Positions 1 through 8,597 of a DNA stretch of 54,796 nucleotides are shown here, one piece after another. The notes beneath the pieces were generated by a model, which was not told the DNA's origin, ran no database searches, and saw nothing but the letters and a program-made list of their open reading frames with translations. Where the stretch lies: the NCBI GenBank assembly GCA_003212555.1, contig QCPK01000006.1, forward strand, positions 1 to 54,796, in the 5' to 3' direction. Positions within the stretch are counted from its first letter, which is position 1. Every line of letters begins with the position of its first letter. Position numbers and translations under genes: made by a program. The stretch is from Prochlorococcus sp. AG-436-K22 (lineage in GTDB: Bacteria; Cyanobacteriota; Cyanobacteriia; PCC-6307; Cyanobiaceae).

Positions 1-2
1 TA

Positions 3-107
3 GCCAATTGGGGATACCTTAAAGATAATGATGCTCAAGAGCTACCTATAGGGATTCAATTACTAAAACCAGAAGTTTTTGTGTCCCCAATAGCAGATTG
101 GCCTTGA
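3..107 (+). CDS. C-terminal end of an unidentified protein (5' truncated)
   Basis: An open frame enters from the left edge, runs 34 codons and stops with TGA at 105-107. The visible tail is rich in hydrophobic and acidic residues and ends in SPIADWP. The fragment is too short to name. Its stop codon overlaps the -35 element of the putative recA promoter, so the two genes lie very close. Coding status rests on position and frame only. Confidence 0.5.
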   Translation, partial: ANWGYLKDNDAQELPIGIQLLKPEVFVSPIADWP

Positions 108-132
108 CTCGCTAGCGTACGTGTGTACTAAT
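104..132 (+). promoter_or_regulatory. Putative recA promoter with a LexA (SOS)-like box
   Basis: TTGACT (104-109) is followed 16 bases later by TACTAA (126-131), a good sigma-70 arrangement. In the spacer, 116-129 reads CGTACGTGTGTACT, an inverted repeat GTAC-N4-GTAC. As I recall it, the cyanobacterial LexA consensus is RGTACNNNDGTWCB; this site misses only the first position. A repressor here would block the promoter. The recA start codon lies about 90 bases downstream. The motif is seen; LexA control is inferred. Confidence 0.6.
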
Positions 133-220
133 AGCAGAAGAAGTGCTAAACCTTAGTCCAGATTTCTAATCCGCTAAGCCTTGCGACAACTTTCTCTTAA
201 AACTCACACAAATAATCAAA

Positions 221-1363
221 ATGCCAGCTGAAATTAAGCCAGGTCAATCTTTATCTTCAGGTAATCGAGCAAGTGATACTCAATCAATAGAGAGAGATAA
301 AGCCCTAAACCTTGTCTTAGGTCAAATAGAAAGAAATTTTGGCAAAGGTTCTATTATGAGACTGGGGGACGCATCCAAGATGCGCGTAGAGACCATCTCA
401 ACAGGAGCTCTGACTCTTGATCTTGCTTTAGGTGGCGGATACCCTAAAGGAAGAGTTGTAGAAATATATGGGCCAGAAAGTTCAGGGAAAACAACTCTCA
501 CATTACACGCAATAGCAGAAGTTCAAAAACGTGGCGGTGTCGCAGCTTTTGTCGATGCAGAGCATGCTCTTGATCCAGTTTACGCTGCTTCCTTGGGAGT
601 GGACATTGAAAATCTTCTCGTCTCGCAACCAGACACAGGAGAAATGGCTCTCGAGATTGTCGACCAATTAATTCGATCCACAGCAGTGGATCTAGTGGTT
701 GTTGACTCTGTTGCCGCACTGACTCCCAGATCAGAGATTGAAGGAGAAATGGGAGACCATGCAGTAGGTAGCCAAGCAAGGTTAATGAGCCAGGCAATGC
801 GAAAAATTACTGGCAATATTGGTAAATCTGGATGCACAGTAATCTTTCTCAATCAATTACGTCTCAAAATAGGAGTTATGTATGGTAACCCTGAAACAAC
901 TACTGGTGGAAATGCCCTCAAGTTTTATGCCTCTGTACGTCTCGACATACGAAGAATTCAAACATTAAAAAGAGGTACAGAGGAGTATGGAATACGTGCC
1001 AAGGTAAAAGTTGCAAAGAACAAAATCGCCCCCCCATTTCGAATTGCTGAATTTGATATCCTTTTCGGAAAAGGTATCAGCACATTGGGCTGTCTACTTG
1101 ACATGGCTGAAGAAACAAATATTGTCACTCGCAAGGGTGCTTGGTATAGCTATGAAGGAGACAATATAGGTCAAGGTCGCGACAATACAATTACTTGGCT
1201 AGAAGAAAATTCTGATGCGAAAGAGTCGATAGAAAAATTAGTTCGGCAGAAGTTAACCGAAGGTTCTGAAGTTAGTTCGAATTCCATGAGACCTCTTGCA
1301 GCAGCAGCAGCTCCTACAAAAAGCACAACACCTGTTACGAGAAAATTTTCTAACGCTGCCTAA
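221..1363 (+). CDS. recA: RecA recombinase
   Basis: DNA strand-exchange ATPase for homologous recombination, also co-protease for LexA in SOS systems. The protein is 380 aa, slightly long because of extended N- and C-terminal tails. Walker A GPESSGKT is at residues 84-91, Walker B (LVVVDS) at 158-163, and the L2 DNA-binding loop with [17 protein letters not shown] follows at about 224-240. The C-tail is low-complexity, with an alanine run. It starts at ATG 221 in a monocistronic-looking position behind a promoter with a LexA-like box. Its stop overlaps the end of the convergent DUF2839 gene by 4 bases. Confidence 0.98.
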   Translation: MPAEIKPGQSLSSGNRASDTQSIERDKALNLVLGQIERNFGKGSIMRLGDASKMRVETISTGALTLDLALGGGYPKGRVVEIYGPESSGKTTLTLHAIAEVQKRGGVAAFVDAEHALDPVYAASLGVDIENLLVSQPDTGEMALEIVDQLIRSTAVDLVVVDSVAALTPRSEIEGEMGDHAVGSQARLMSQAMRKITGNIGKSGCTVIFLNQLRLKIGVMYGNPETTTGGNALKFYASVRLDIRRIQTLKRGTEEYGIRAKVKVAKNKIAPPFRIAEFDILFGKGISTLGCLLDMAEETNIVTRKGAWYSYEGDNIGQGRDNTITWLEENSDAKESIEKLVRQKLTEGSEVSSNSMRPLAAAAAPTKSTTPVTRKFSNAA

Positions 1364-1614
1364 TAGCGCACATCTGCAGGGATCCACCATCCTGCAGCAG
1401 GTCCAATGAAACGTACAACTACCCATATCACAACCAAAGCTCCTATTCCTACCCAACCTGCTTTAATGCTTACGTCAAAGAACTGATCTCTTTGTTTCTG
1501 TGTCACAGGTAACCATTCAACAATACGAGGGGAGTCACTGCCTCTCTTCGTTCCTTTGCTCTTAGCTTGTCGTGGCGAAAGGCCCTCTTCGGCCCTACGG
1601 CGAGCTTCACCCAT
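1360..1614 (-). CDS. DUF2839 family small membrane protein
   Basis: An 84-aa protein starting [11 protein letters not shown], a basic N-terminus typical of the cyanobacterial DUF2839 family. A single hydrophobic helix lies at about residues 53-72, followed by a short WWIPADVRY tail. Probably an integral membrane protein with a cytoplasmic basic region; no function is known to me. ATG start at 1614. It is convergent with recA and their ends overlap by 4 bases. The family call is from memory of the N-terminal and membrane pattern. Confidence 0.8.
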   Translation of the reverse strand: MGEARRRAEEGLSPRQAKSKGTKRGSDSPRIVEWLPVTQKQRDQFFDVSIKAGWVGIGALVVIWVVVRFIGPAAGWWIPADVRY

Positions 1615-1662
1615 GTTTTGTTTGTAAGCTGATACTAGTCTAAGTAAGAAAAAAAAAACCGC

Positions 1663-3093
1663 TTAATCAGGTAAAAGACGATCCAAGGGAATCCATGGTT
1701 GAAGGACATCAAATACATTTTTTCCCCATGTACGTGCACGCAAGCGACCATCCAAGATGGCAATTCTTCCGTTATTCCTTCTGACCGGTGAGACCAACCT
1801 TGGTAAAAGGCTAAGAAGTTCTGGTAGAAGCAGACCTCTAAACCAATCAAGTCCTTTCTTCTTGAATGCCTCAACCCTCGCAGCAGTTAAAGGTGATTCC
1901 AAGCTGCTAATTGGCAACAATGCAACGATCAATTGCTCTGGAGCAGGTAGTTGCTCATAAGTTGCAAGCCACCATTGAGAAGTACAACAAATAATTCCAT
2001 TAGAATCCGGCGCAGTAGAACAAAAAACAACTCTTTTCCCAAATTCCGCAGCAAGCTCAGACGTCAATCCTCTAAGTAAATGATCATCATCTAAAAGAAT
2101 TATTGTCAGCCCTTGTCGACCTAGTACAAGGCGGCGAGATTGGTCTAATAAATGCTCAGCAAAGCACTCTGTATTAGGCAAAGGCTGCCTGCAAGGTACA
2201 AATAGTCTTATAGGATCTTGATAAATTGGAGCACCTAATTTAACTCTGACATTAATAATTTCATCAAAAGATATGAATTCATTTTCGGATAAGCTACTCA
2301 ATGTAATAAATGGATTATCGACAAATAGTTGATGAAGAGTCTGTAATGGTTCTAATGGCTGTAGATGCCATGTCCAATCAAGCAATTTATAGTCCAGTTT
2401 CGCCCAGCTCACCCACCCGCCAGTTATTGCATTCAAGACAGCAGTCCATGGTTTAGGAGGTTGAGGCAATACCCTCAATAAATCTGTTAATGCAAATATG
2501 TTAGTCAAGTCCATTCTAATCAATTCATTAGGTCTAATGGCTAACGAAAATAGTCTCTTAGTTAAATCCTCATGTAAATCAACTAATGCTGACGCTGCCA
2601 AAGGATAGGCTCGACGAAGGCAATCCCAATCCGATGAGGAAACTTCAATAGACATTACTTCTCGTAACCGTCGAGTTAAAAGCTCTGCTTCTGTAAAAAT
2701 CAATTGCTTAGAACAAAGAGAGTTTTGGTCATATGCATTCAAAAATTCTTGATGATTCAGGACCCAAACTTTCTCGTCAGTGGGAGGTTCCAAGCCTTCC
2801 CAAACTGCAAGATGAAAACCTTCATTTTTCAACTTCGGAATTTCTACCTGAAATAATCTCTTTTTCTCTAATGGTGTAACGACTAGAACAACACCACAAC
2901 TGTTTAAACATAGAGGGACCAGGACGCCTAGCCAATAGTCATTAGGGTTAGACCCTTCAAGCTGAAAAGTAGATTTATCTCTTCGTCGCAAGCTTCTTGC
3001 AACCAATCGACTTAATGTTAAATTATGCGGCCAAAGCAAAGAATCTTTTTTTAAAAGCTTCTTCATATAATTATGGGCATATACCTCAATCAT
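1663..3093 (-). CDS. Degenerate DinG/XPD-like superfamily II helicase
   Basis: A 476-aa protein. The C-terminal part (GRIAILDGRLRARTWGK near residues 440-456) resembles the end of DinG/Rad3-type helicases, where motif VI and a GRxxILDxR strand occur. The N-terminal third has the spacing of a helicase motor domain (strand GVVLVVTPL near 67-75). However, no GxGKT Walker A is visible, and TEAE at 134-137 stands where DEAH is expected. An iron-sulfur four-cysteine cluster is not evident either. It is probably a catalytically inactive relative or a structural DNA-repair protein. Neighbours are recA/DUF2839 and divergent tyrA. ATG start at 3093. The helicase ancestry is inference from motifs. Confidence 0.6.
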   Translation of the reverse strand: MIEVYAHNYMKKLLKKDSLLWPHNLTLSRLVARSLRRRDKSTFQLEGSNPNDYWLGVLVPLCLNSCGVVLVVTPLEKKRLFQVEIPKLKNEGFHLAVWEGLEPPTDEKVWVLNHQEFLNAYDQNSLCSKQLIFTEAELLTRRLREVMSIEVSSSDWDCLRRAYPLAASALVDLHEDLTKRLFSLAIRPNELIRMDLTNIFALTDLLRVLPQPPKPWTAVLNAITGGWVSWAKLDYKLLDWTWHLQPLEPLQTLHQLFVDNPFITLSSLSENEFISFDEIINVRVKLGAPIYQDPIRLFVPCRQPLPNTECFAEHLLDQSRRLVLGRQGLTIILLDDDHLLRGLTSELAAEFGKRVVFCSTAPDSNGIICCTSQWWLATYEQLPAPEQLIVALLPISSLESPLTAARVEAFKKKGLDWFRGLLLPELLSLLPRLVSPVRRNNGRIAILDGRLRARTWGKNVFDVLQPWIPLDRLLPD

Positions 3094-3175
3094 TTAATGA
3101 AATTATTTAACTAATAAAATTTCCACCCTATATTGAGCATAAGACAAAAGTGAAGAGGGAGGAGTTCAAAAGTTA

Positions 3176-4021
3176 ATGGAAATTGACCGTATTGGAATTG
3201 TTGGACTTGGTCTCATTGGAGGTTCAATAGGTTTAACACTGCAAAACAAAGGTTACATAGTCTCTGGCCTTGTCAACAAAAGCAAGACTGCAGAAAGAGC
3301 TAAAGAAAGAGGCCTGGCTCAAGAGATAAGTACTAATTCTAATATCCTTTCAAATTGCTCAATGGTGATCTTAGCACTCCCATTAGAACAACTCATCAAT
3401 CCAACTTCAGAACTGGTGAATGCATTGCCTAAAAATGCCGTAATTACAGATGTCGGTTCTGTAAAGAAGCCTGTATTAGAAATTTGGGGAAAATTACATC
3501 CTCGTTTTGTAGGTAGTCATCCAATGGCCGGAACGATTCAAACTGGTGTAGAAGCTGGACAAACACATTTATTCAAAAATCGACCATGGATAGCAACTCC
3601 TGAAGAAACAACTGATATTGAAGCACTAGATGCTGTACATCAACTAGCTATTACTCTTGAAGGGCAATGGATTACCACAGATCCTAAAACACATGATCAA
3701 GCAGTTGCATTGATATCTCATTTACCTGTTTTTATAAGCACTGCATTACTTCAAACAGTGACCAAAGAACCCAACAAATCCTTGCTAATACTTGCAAAGA
3801 CAATTGCATCAAGTGGCTTTGAAGATACAACGCGTGTAGGGGGTGGGAACCCAGATCTTGGAGTAGCAATGGCATCTAATAATACATCTGCTTTATTAAA
3901 TGCAATTACTTCTTACCGTTCGTCACTAGATAAGTTAGAAGAAATGATTCAAGCCAAAGAATGGGATCACCTCAAAAATGAGTTATCAGAAAGTCAACTA
4001 AGTCGGCAAGATTTTTTATAA
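3176..4021 (+). CDS. tyrA: Arogenate/prephenate dehydrogenase
   Basis: NAD(P)-dependent oxidative decarboxylation step of tyrosine synthesis; cyanobacterial enzymes usually prefer arogenate. The protein is 281 aa, normal for a single-domain TyrA. The Rossmann motif GLGLIGGS is at residues 10-17, and the family motif around SHPMAGT lies near 115-121. A strong Shine-Dalgarno-like GGAGGAG sits upstream of ATG 3176. It is divergent from the helicase-like gene and convergent, 4 bases apart, with crtD. No ACT regulatory domain is present, so regulation by that route is not expected. Confidence 0.93.
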   Translation: MEIDRIGIVGLGLIGGSIGLTLQNKGYIVSGLVNKSKTAERAKERGLAQEISTNSNILSNCSMVILALPLEQLINPTSELVNALPKNAVITDVGSVKKPVLEIWGKLHPRFVGSHPMAGTIQTGVEAGQTHLFKNRPWIATPEETTDIEALDAVHQLAITLEGQWITTDPKTHDQAVALISHLPVFISTALLQTVTKEPNKSLLILAKTIASSGFEDTTRVGGGNPDLGVAMASNNTSALLNAITSYRSSLDKLEEMIQAKEWDHLKNELSESQLSRQDFL

Positions 4022-4025
4022 GAAA

Positions 4026-5534
4026 TCATTTCGTTAAAGTGAATTCTTTACCATCTTCAAACATTAATTGTCTACAAACCATAAGAGCAGATTGACTGAC
4101 TCCAGCTGTACCCTCACCAGGATATATAGAGTCTCCACATAACCAAAGTCCTTTCACCGGTGTTCTACTTGGCAAGCCAAAAGGACCAAATGATGTGGGT
4201 GTCTGTGCTAAACCTCCAACAATACCTTGTGGGCGTCCCGTCCACCTTGCAAAGCTCCTAGGTGTAGCTAATTCTTTATGAAGCCACTGTTTAGATTCAA
4301 TAGCAAATTGGGCATTTAATACTTTAATAATTTTTCCCAAGATCAAGTCTTTGCGCTGTTTATACTCTGAGGGACTATAAGCAGACCAAGAAGCTACATC
4401 TGTAAACAAACTGGCAATCACTGTTGCTTGTCCAATAGGAGCACGTCCATCTCCCTCAAAACTAATAGAAATAAAAATCGAACCAAGTTCTTCTAGAAAA
4501 AGTTGGAAATGTCCTGCGCAGCATGATTTAAGATCGCGACGAGTAATCGCACCATAAAAAACAATGGCTCCAGTTGGTTGAGATAATGCTTCTAACCTAT
4601 CTCGATAATTCTTAGGTAGACCACTACTAGTATGGGGAATTAACTCCAAAAGGGATTGTGGAGGTAACGTAAAGACCACATTTTTAGCTTGAAATTTTAA
4701 AGGTAATTTTTTGTGACTGTTAACCTCTAACTGCCACGTATTGGTATTTTTTGATAAACCTACAACCTTATGACTTAAAAGGAGTTTGCCCCCATCTCTT
4801 AAAAAGCAAAAAAGTAATTGATCACTCAGTTTCTGCATAGATCCTTTTAGGTGCCACAAGCCAAGTGGAGCCTGTGCCATTTGAAGTACAGTTGCACCAT
4901 ATAAAGCGGCAGTTTTATTACTTGGCGCTTGGGAGTAAAGTTTTAATTGACAATCCAGAAACTTTCTTAATCGTTGATCGTGATTACATGAGCAAAGCCA
5001 AAGCAAATCAGCAACAGATGATCTACTGAATACTCCTGTCAAGAAATTCATCGATCTACTAGAGTTCAAAAATTGCTTAAGATCCCAAAGATTTTGAATC
5101 GGTAAGATAGGGTCACTAGCCGCAAAAGACCAGTTACTACGATGTAATTGATTACATAGCATCCAAAAAAGCTCACTCCCAGGAAAATGTTTTTTTCTTT
5201 CTTCTTCCCATTTCAAGGAATCATGCCAAAGGTGTATTGGCTCCTGCCCTTCTCCAAGATGAACTATGCATGCGGGGTCTAACACTTCAGCCTCAGGAGT
5301 AGAACAATGAAGATGTCTGAATATCCGGTCATGAATACCCCCGTTCTCGAAACCTGCGACTTGAGTAGCTCCCACATCGAAAACATAAGGACCGCGACTA
5401 AATGTTCCAGCACAACCCCCTGTTTGAGCATGAGCTTCCAGCAATATGACTTCCTTCCCTTCATAAGCAAGCAAGGCCGCAGCTGTTAAGCCAGCTATAC
5501 CTCCCCCAACAACAATTACTGATTTCTCGGTCAT
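4026..5534 (-). CDS. crtD: CrtD-type carotenoid desaturase (FAD amine-oxidase fold)
   Basis: An FAD-dependent carotenoid dehydrogenase/isomerase family protein of 502 aa from ATG 5534. The dinucleotide motif VVGGGIAGL lies at the very N-terminus, followed by LLEAHAQTGGCAG. The C-terminal FAD-binding motif LWLCGDSIYPGEGTAGVSQSA is also present. Overall it best resembles the cyanobacterial C-3',4' desaturase CrtD, which acts on monocyclic carotenoids in myxoxanthophyll synthesis. Prochlorococcus is not known for myxoxanthophyll, so the real substrate is uncertain; CrtH (prolycopene isomerase) is the main alternative. An upstream TTG at 5552 is possible, but ATG 5534 sits directly before the FAD motif. 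It is divergent from the kinase gene at 5570. Confidence 0.75.
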   Translation of the reverse strand: MTEKSVIVVGGGIAGLTAAALLAYEGKEVILLEAHAQTGGCAGTFSRGPYVFDVGATQVAGFENGGIHDRIFRHLHCSTPEAEVLDPACIVHLGEGQEPIHLWHDSLKWEEERKKHFPGSELFWMLCNQLHRSNWSFAASDPILPIQNLWDLKQFLNSSRSMNFLTGVFSRSSVADLLWLCSCNHDQRLRKFLDCQLKLYSQAPSNKTAALYGATVLQMAQAPLGLWHLKGSMQKLSDQLLFCFLRDGGKLLLSHKVVGLSKNTNTWQLEVNSHKKLPLKFQAKNVVFTLPPQSLLELIPHTSSGLPKNYRDRLEALSQPTGAIVFYGAITRRDLKSCCAGHFQLFLEELGSIFISISFEGDGRAPIGQATVIASLFTDVASWSAYSPSEYKQRKDLILGKIIKVLNAQFAIESKQWLHKELATPRSFARWTGRPQGIVGGLAQTPTSFGPFGLPSRTPVKGLWLCGDSIYPGEGTAGVSQSALMVCRQLMFEDGKEFTLTK

Positions 5535-5569
5535 ATAAATCAGACTATTCAATTTTCAAAGAAAACAAC

Positions 5570-6463
5570 ATGGATCTAAATCTTCAAGAACAAATAACCG
5601 GAGTCAAGGGTCCTCTGTCTGGAGAGAAAATTGTAGAAGTCAATTCAATTAACGGAGGGTGTATACATCGAGCTTGGAAAATAAAATTAGCATCAGGGCA
5701 AGAGTTTTTCGCAAAAGCCTCTTCAAGAGAGCATTTCCCAATGCTTGAATATGAAGCAGGTGGACTTATCGCTCTACAGAAACACATCGATCAAGATTAT
5801 CTAATAATTCCAAAACCGATAGCTCTTCAACAATTAGAAACAACCGCAATATTAATTTTACCTTGGATTCAATTTATTCAAGGTAATGAAAAAAAGCTTG
5901 GACAAGGTCTTGCAATCCTTCACCAAGAGTCTTCAACACAGCATCAAGAGAATTTTGGATGGGGAACAGATGGTTTTATTGGGTCGAACCCACAGATTAG
6001 GGGATGGAACAAAAGCTGGGGAGAATGCTTTGTAGAACTACGATTAACTCCTCAAATAGAGATGGCCAAACAATGGAATCTAAATTTCGACCAAGCAAAA
6101 TTCAAAACTAATCTCATTAAATATTTAGAAAAACATAATCCAATTCCTTCTCTCGTCCATGGAGATTTGTGGAATGGGAATGTAGCTCTGCACAAGAATG
6201 GTAAAGGAATACTTTTTGATCCTGCTACTTGGTGGGCCGATAGGGAAGTAGATATTGCAATGACTAAATTATTTGGTGGTTTTTCTCAAAACTTTTACAA
6301 GTACTACGAAGGAATTTGGAAACTCCCAAAAGGACACCAAGAAAGAATTGAAATATACAATCTTTACCACATATTAAATCACGCAAATTTATTTGGAGGA
6401 GGCTACAAAAACAGAGCCATTGCAAGCATCAAAAAAATTAACAGCCTGCTAGAGAAATATTAA
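5570..6463 (+). CDS. Fructosamine/ketosamine-3-kinase family protein
   Basis: A 297-aa protein-kinase-like fold enzyme. Family members phosphorylate sugar adducts on protein lysines (fructosamine, ribulosamine), which then fall off: a protein deglycation repair. The catalytic loop HGDLWNGN lies near residues 200-207. The metal-binding segment FDPATWWADREVDIAM follows near 220, and EYEAGGL in the N-lobe matches the family. Start ATG 5570 is close to divergent crtD. It ends 6 bases from the convergent CAAD gene. A phosphotransferase acting on small molecules is the alternative. Confidence 0.85.
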   Translation: MDLNLQEQITGVKGPLSGEKIVEVNSINGGCIHRAWKIKLASGQEFFAKASSREHFPMLEYEAGGLIALQKHIDQDYLIIPKPIALQQLETTAILILPWIQFIQGNEKKLGQGLAILHQESSTQHQENFGWGTDGFIGSNPQIRGWNKSWGECFVELRLTPQIEMAKQWNLNFDQAKFKTNLIKYLEKHNPIPSLVHGDLWNGNVALHKNGKGILFDPATWWADREVDIAMTKLFGGFSQNFYKYYEGIWKLPKGHQERIEIYNLYHILNHANLFGGGYKNRAIASIKKINSLLEKY

Positions 6464-6469
6464 TTTTGT

Positions 6470-6835
6470 TTAGTCTATGTATTCCTTCCTTATATTTTGA
6501 ACTTTCTCAAGAACAGCACTGCGTTTCTCACTTGTCGTAAGATTTTGCCAGCTCCACTGACCAACAACCACAATTCCCAAAAGTTCTAATAAGCCCGGCA
6601 AAATTGGGAAGAAGTTTACCGTATCAACAACTACTTTAATAACAATTTGGGCAACAATTACAACTGCAATAATTCCTGCAGCCTTACCATATTTACCCAT
6701 TTGAGACCAATCGACTTTCCCAAGCATTTCATTTGCTTGGCTCATAAAGTCACTAGCACGGTCTGAGATAGTCGGCCCAGCGGGGGCTGACTCATTGTTA
6801 GAGTCTTGATTTGACTCAGGACTGGCTTCACTCAT
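6470..6835 (-). CDS. CAAD-domain (CurT-like) thylakoid membrane protein
   Basis: A 121-aa protein from ATG 6835. The first 45 residues are acidic and serine/asparagine-rich. An amphipathic segment (SDFMSQANEMLGKVDW) follows, then two hydrophobic helices at about residues 52-70 and 75-90, and a basic tail. This is the CAAD architecture found at cyanobacterial aminoacyl-tRNA synthetases and in stand-alone CURT1/CurT thylakoid-curvature proteins. The likely place is the thylakoid membrane. A TTG six bases upstream (6841) is a less likely start. Confidence 0.8.
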   Translation of the reverse strand: MSEASPESNQDSNNESAPAGPTISDRASDFMSQANEMLGKVDWSQMGKYGKAAGIIAVVIVAQIVIKVVVDTVNFFPILPGLLELLGIVVVGQWSWQNLTTSEKRSAVLEKVQNIRKEYID

Positions 6836-7445
6836 TACCAATTGCTTACAATTGAATGTTGAGCTGAGTGTATCTAAATAATCTTTTGAGTGCCAACATT
6901 AATTTAGAGATAATGCCGAACCCTGATAGAGAGAGGACCGAACAAGCACTAGTAAGTCAAGAACCTGAGCAAATTCAATTGGATCAAATTCAGAAAGAAT
7001 TATTCGTTACAATTCTTTGTTGCAATTAGCAAGGGACACAAAGCGATGATCATAGGCGAAAGAAAAAGTTTGCAAATAAATCTTATATTCTTCAAAAGAA
7101 TTCAATTGGGAATGCAAAAAAAAACTAAATTCCTAAAAGTAGTATTCAAATCTCGTCCTGATTTTTTGACTTAGGCAAGTTTTAGAAAGAGTTTATTCAT
7201 TTCTAAATAGGTTTTCTCTGCAATATGAAGAACAATAAGCGACAGAAGATTGGCAAGAGTGAAACAAATGAAAAAAATAGGATTAAACTATCTCAGTAAA
7301 TCATCAAAATGAATAGAATTCTTAGCAAGAAGAACCTTATTCAAGTAGTAAAGAAGCCTGAATTATCTCAAATATTTTCCTATAATTAAAAAAAGCTATT
7401 CCTGCCAATACTCATTAATAAAAGGTTGTTTCAGGGTCCAAGGAC
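6836..7445. other. 610-base gap without a convincing gene
   Basis: AT-rich DNA between the CAAD gene and the ThiF/rhodanese gene. Two short plus-strand frames start with ATG: 6913-7029 (38 aa, acidic, begins MPNPDRERTEQ) and 7046-7174 (42 aa, basic). Neither has a clear ribosome binding site or a recognisable product. I see no tRNA, strong hairpin terminator or repeat. It may be a decayed locus or hold an unrecognised RNA. Confidence 0.5.
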
Positions 7446-8582
7446 ATGCATCACAAAGATAAAAATTTTTCCACTTTAAGCTCAGATGAACTAGAGAGAT
7501 ATTCAAGGCATATGTTCTTGCCTGAAATAGGAGAAAGTGGTCAAAAGAAACTTAAGTCAAGCTCAGTTCTTTGTATTGGGTGCGGTGGCCTTGGCTCTCC
7601 TTTACTTATGTATCTTGCAGCCGCTGGAATAGGCAATCTTGGTATCGTGGACTCTGATCTAGTAGAAAAATCCAACCTTCAAAGACAAGTTATACATGGG
7701 ACTGAATGGCTTAAAAGACCAAAAGTAGAATCGGCTAAGTCCAGAATACTAACCATCAACCCTCATTCAAACGTAGAAACATTTAATATGATGCTAACTA
7801 ATGAAAATGCCTTAGAAATCATCAGACCATTTGACCTAATTTGTGACTGTACAGATAATTTTCAGAGCAAGTTTCTCATTAATGATGCGAGTTTAATACT
7901 AAATAAACCAAATATTTACGGTGCAGTTTCAAAATTTGAAGGTCATTCAACAATTTTTAATCTCCATGAAAATAGTCCAAACCTTAGAGACCTAATACCT
8001 GAACCACCACCACAAAATCTATTGCCCTCATGTTCTGATGCAGGTGTAATGGGAATTTTGCCAGGACTAATCGGTCTAATTCAAGCTACAGAAGTTATAA
8101 AGGTTATTACCGACATAGGGCAAACATTAGATGGAAGGCTATTGGTCTTTGATGGTCTTAAGATGAAATTCAAAGAGTTAAAGCTAGAAAAAGATCTAGA
8201 TCAAGCTCCCATAAAGGAATTAACTAATTACAAAAAGACTAATTCAAGTGAGAGGATTGGGCCCTCATCAATAGAGCAAATTACTGTTAAAGAGCTAAAA
8301 AGTTTACTTAATAAAGAATATTCAGAACTTATACTGATAGATGTGCGAACACAATTGGAGTCGAAGATAGAATCTATTGAGAAGTCAATATTAATTCCAC
8401 TAAAGAATATTGAGAATGGTCAAGATATCGAGAAGATCAAACGACTTTCATACAATAAACAACTCTACATCCACTGCAAATCAGGTTCGAGGTCTACAAA
8501 AGCAATTGAGATATTGCAAAAATATGATATTCATGCAATCAATGTTATAGGAGGGATTGATGAATGGAAAAAAAAAGCTTGA
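7446..8582 (+). CDS. ThiF/MoeB-type adenylyltransferase fused to a rhodanese domain
   Basis: A 378-aa MoeZ-like enzyme. The E1-like domain (about 1-250) activates the C-terminus of a ubiquitin-fold sulfur carrier (ThiS/MoaD type) with ATP. The rhodanese domain (about 280-378) can supply persulfide sulfur. Seen: GCGGLG at 45-50, DCTDNF at 134-139, PSCSDAGVMG with Cys196, and the rhodanese loop HCKSGSRS with Cys344. Odd: the two zinc CxxC motifs of the family are missing (N179/D182 and Q253/I256 stand in their place). ATG start at 7446. No molybdenum-cofactor genes are in the window, so thiamine or another thiocarboxylate pathway is a better guess than Moco. Confidence 0.88.
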   Translation: MHHKDKNFSTLSSDELERYSRHMFLPEIGESGQKKLKSSSVLCIGCGGLGSPLLMYLAAAGIGNLGIVDSDLVEKSNLQRQVIHGTEWLKRPKVESAKSRILTINPHSNVETFNMMLTNENALEIIRPFDLICDCTDNFQSKFLINDASLILNKPNIYGAVSKFEGHSTIFNLHENSPNLRDLIPEPPPQNLLPSCSDAGVMGILPGLIGLIQATEVIKVITDIGQTLDGRLLVFDGLKMKFKELKLEKDLDQAPIKELTNYKKTNSSERIGPSSIEQITVKELKSLLNKEYSELILIDVRTQLESKIESIEKSILIPLKNIENGQDIEKIKRLSYNKQLYIHCKSGSRSTKAIEILQKYDIHAINVIGGIDEWKKKA

Positions 8583-8597
8583 CTTAATGGGCAATAA

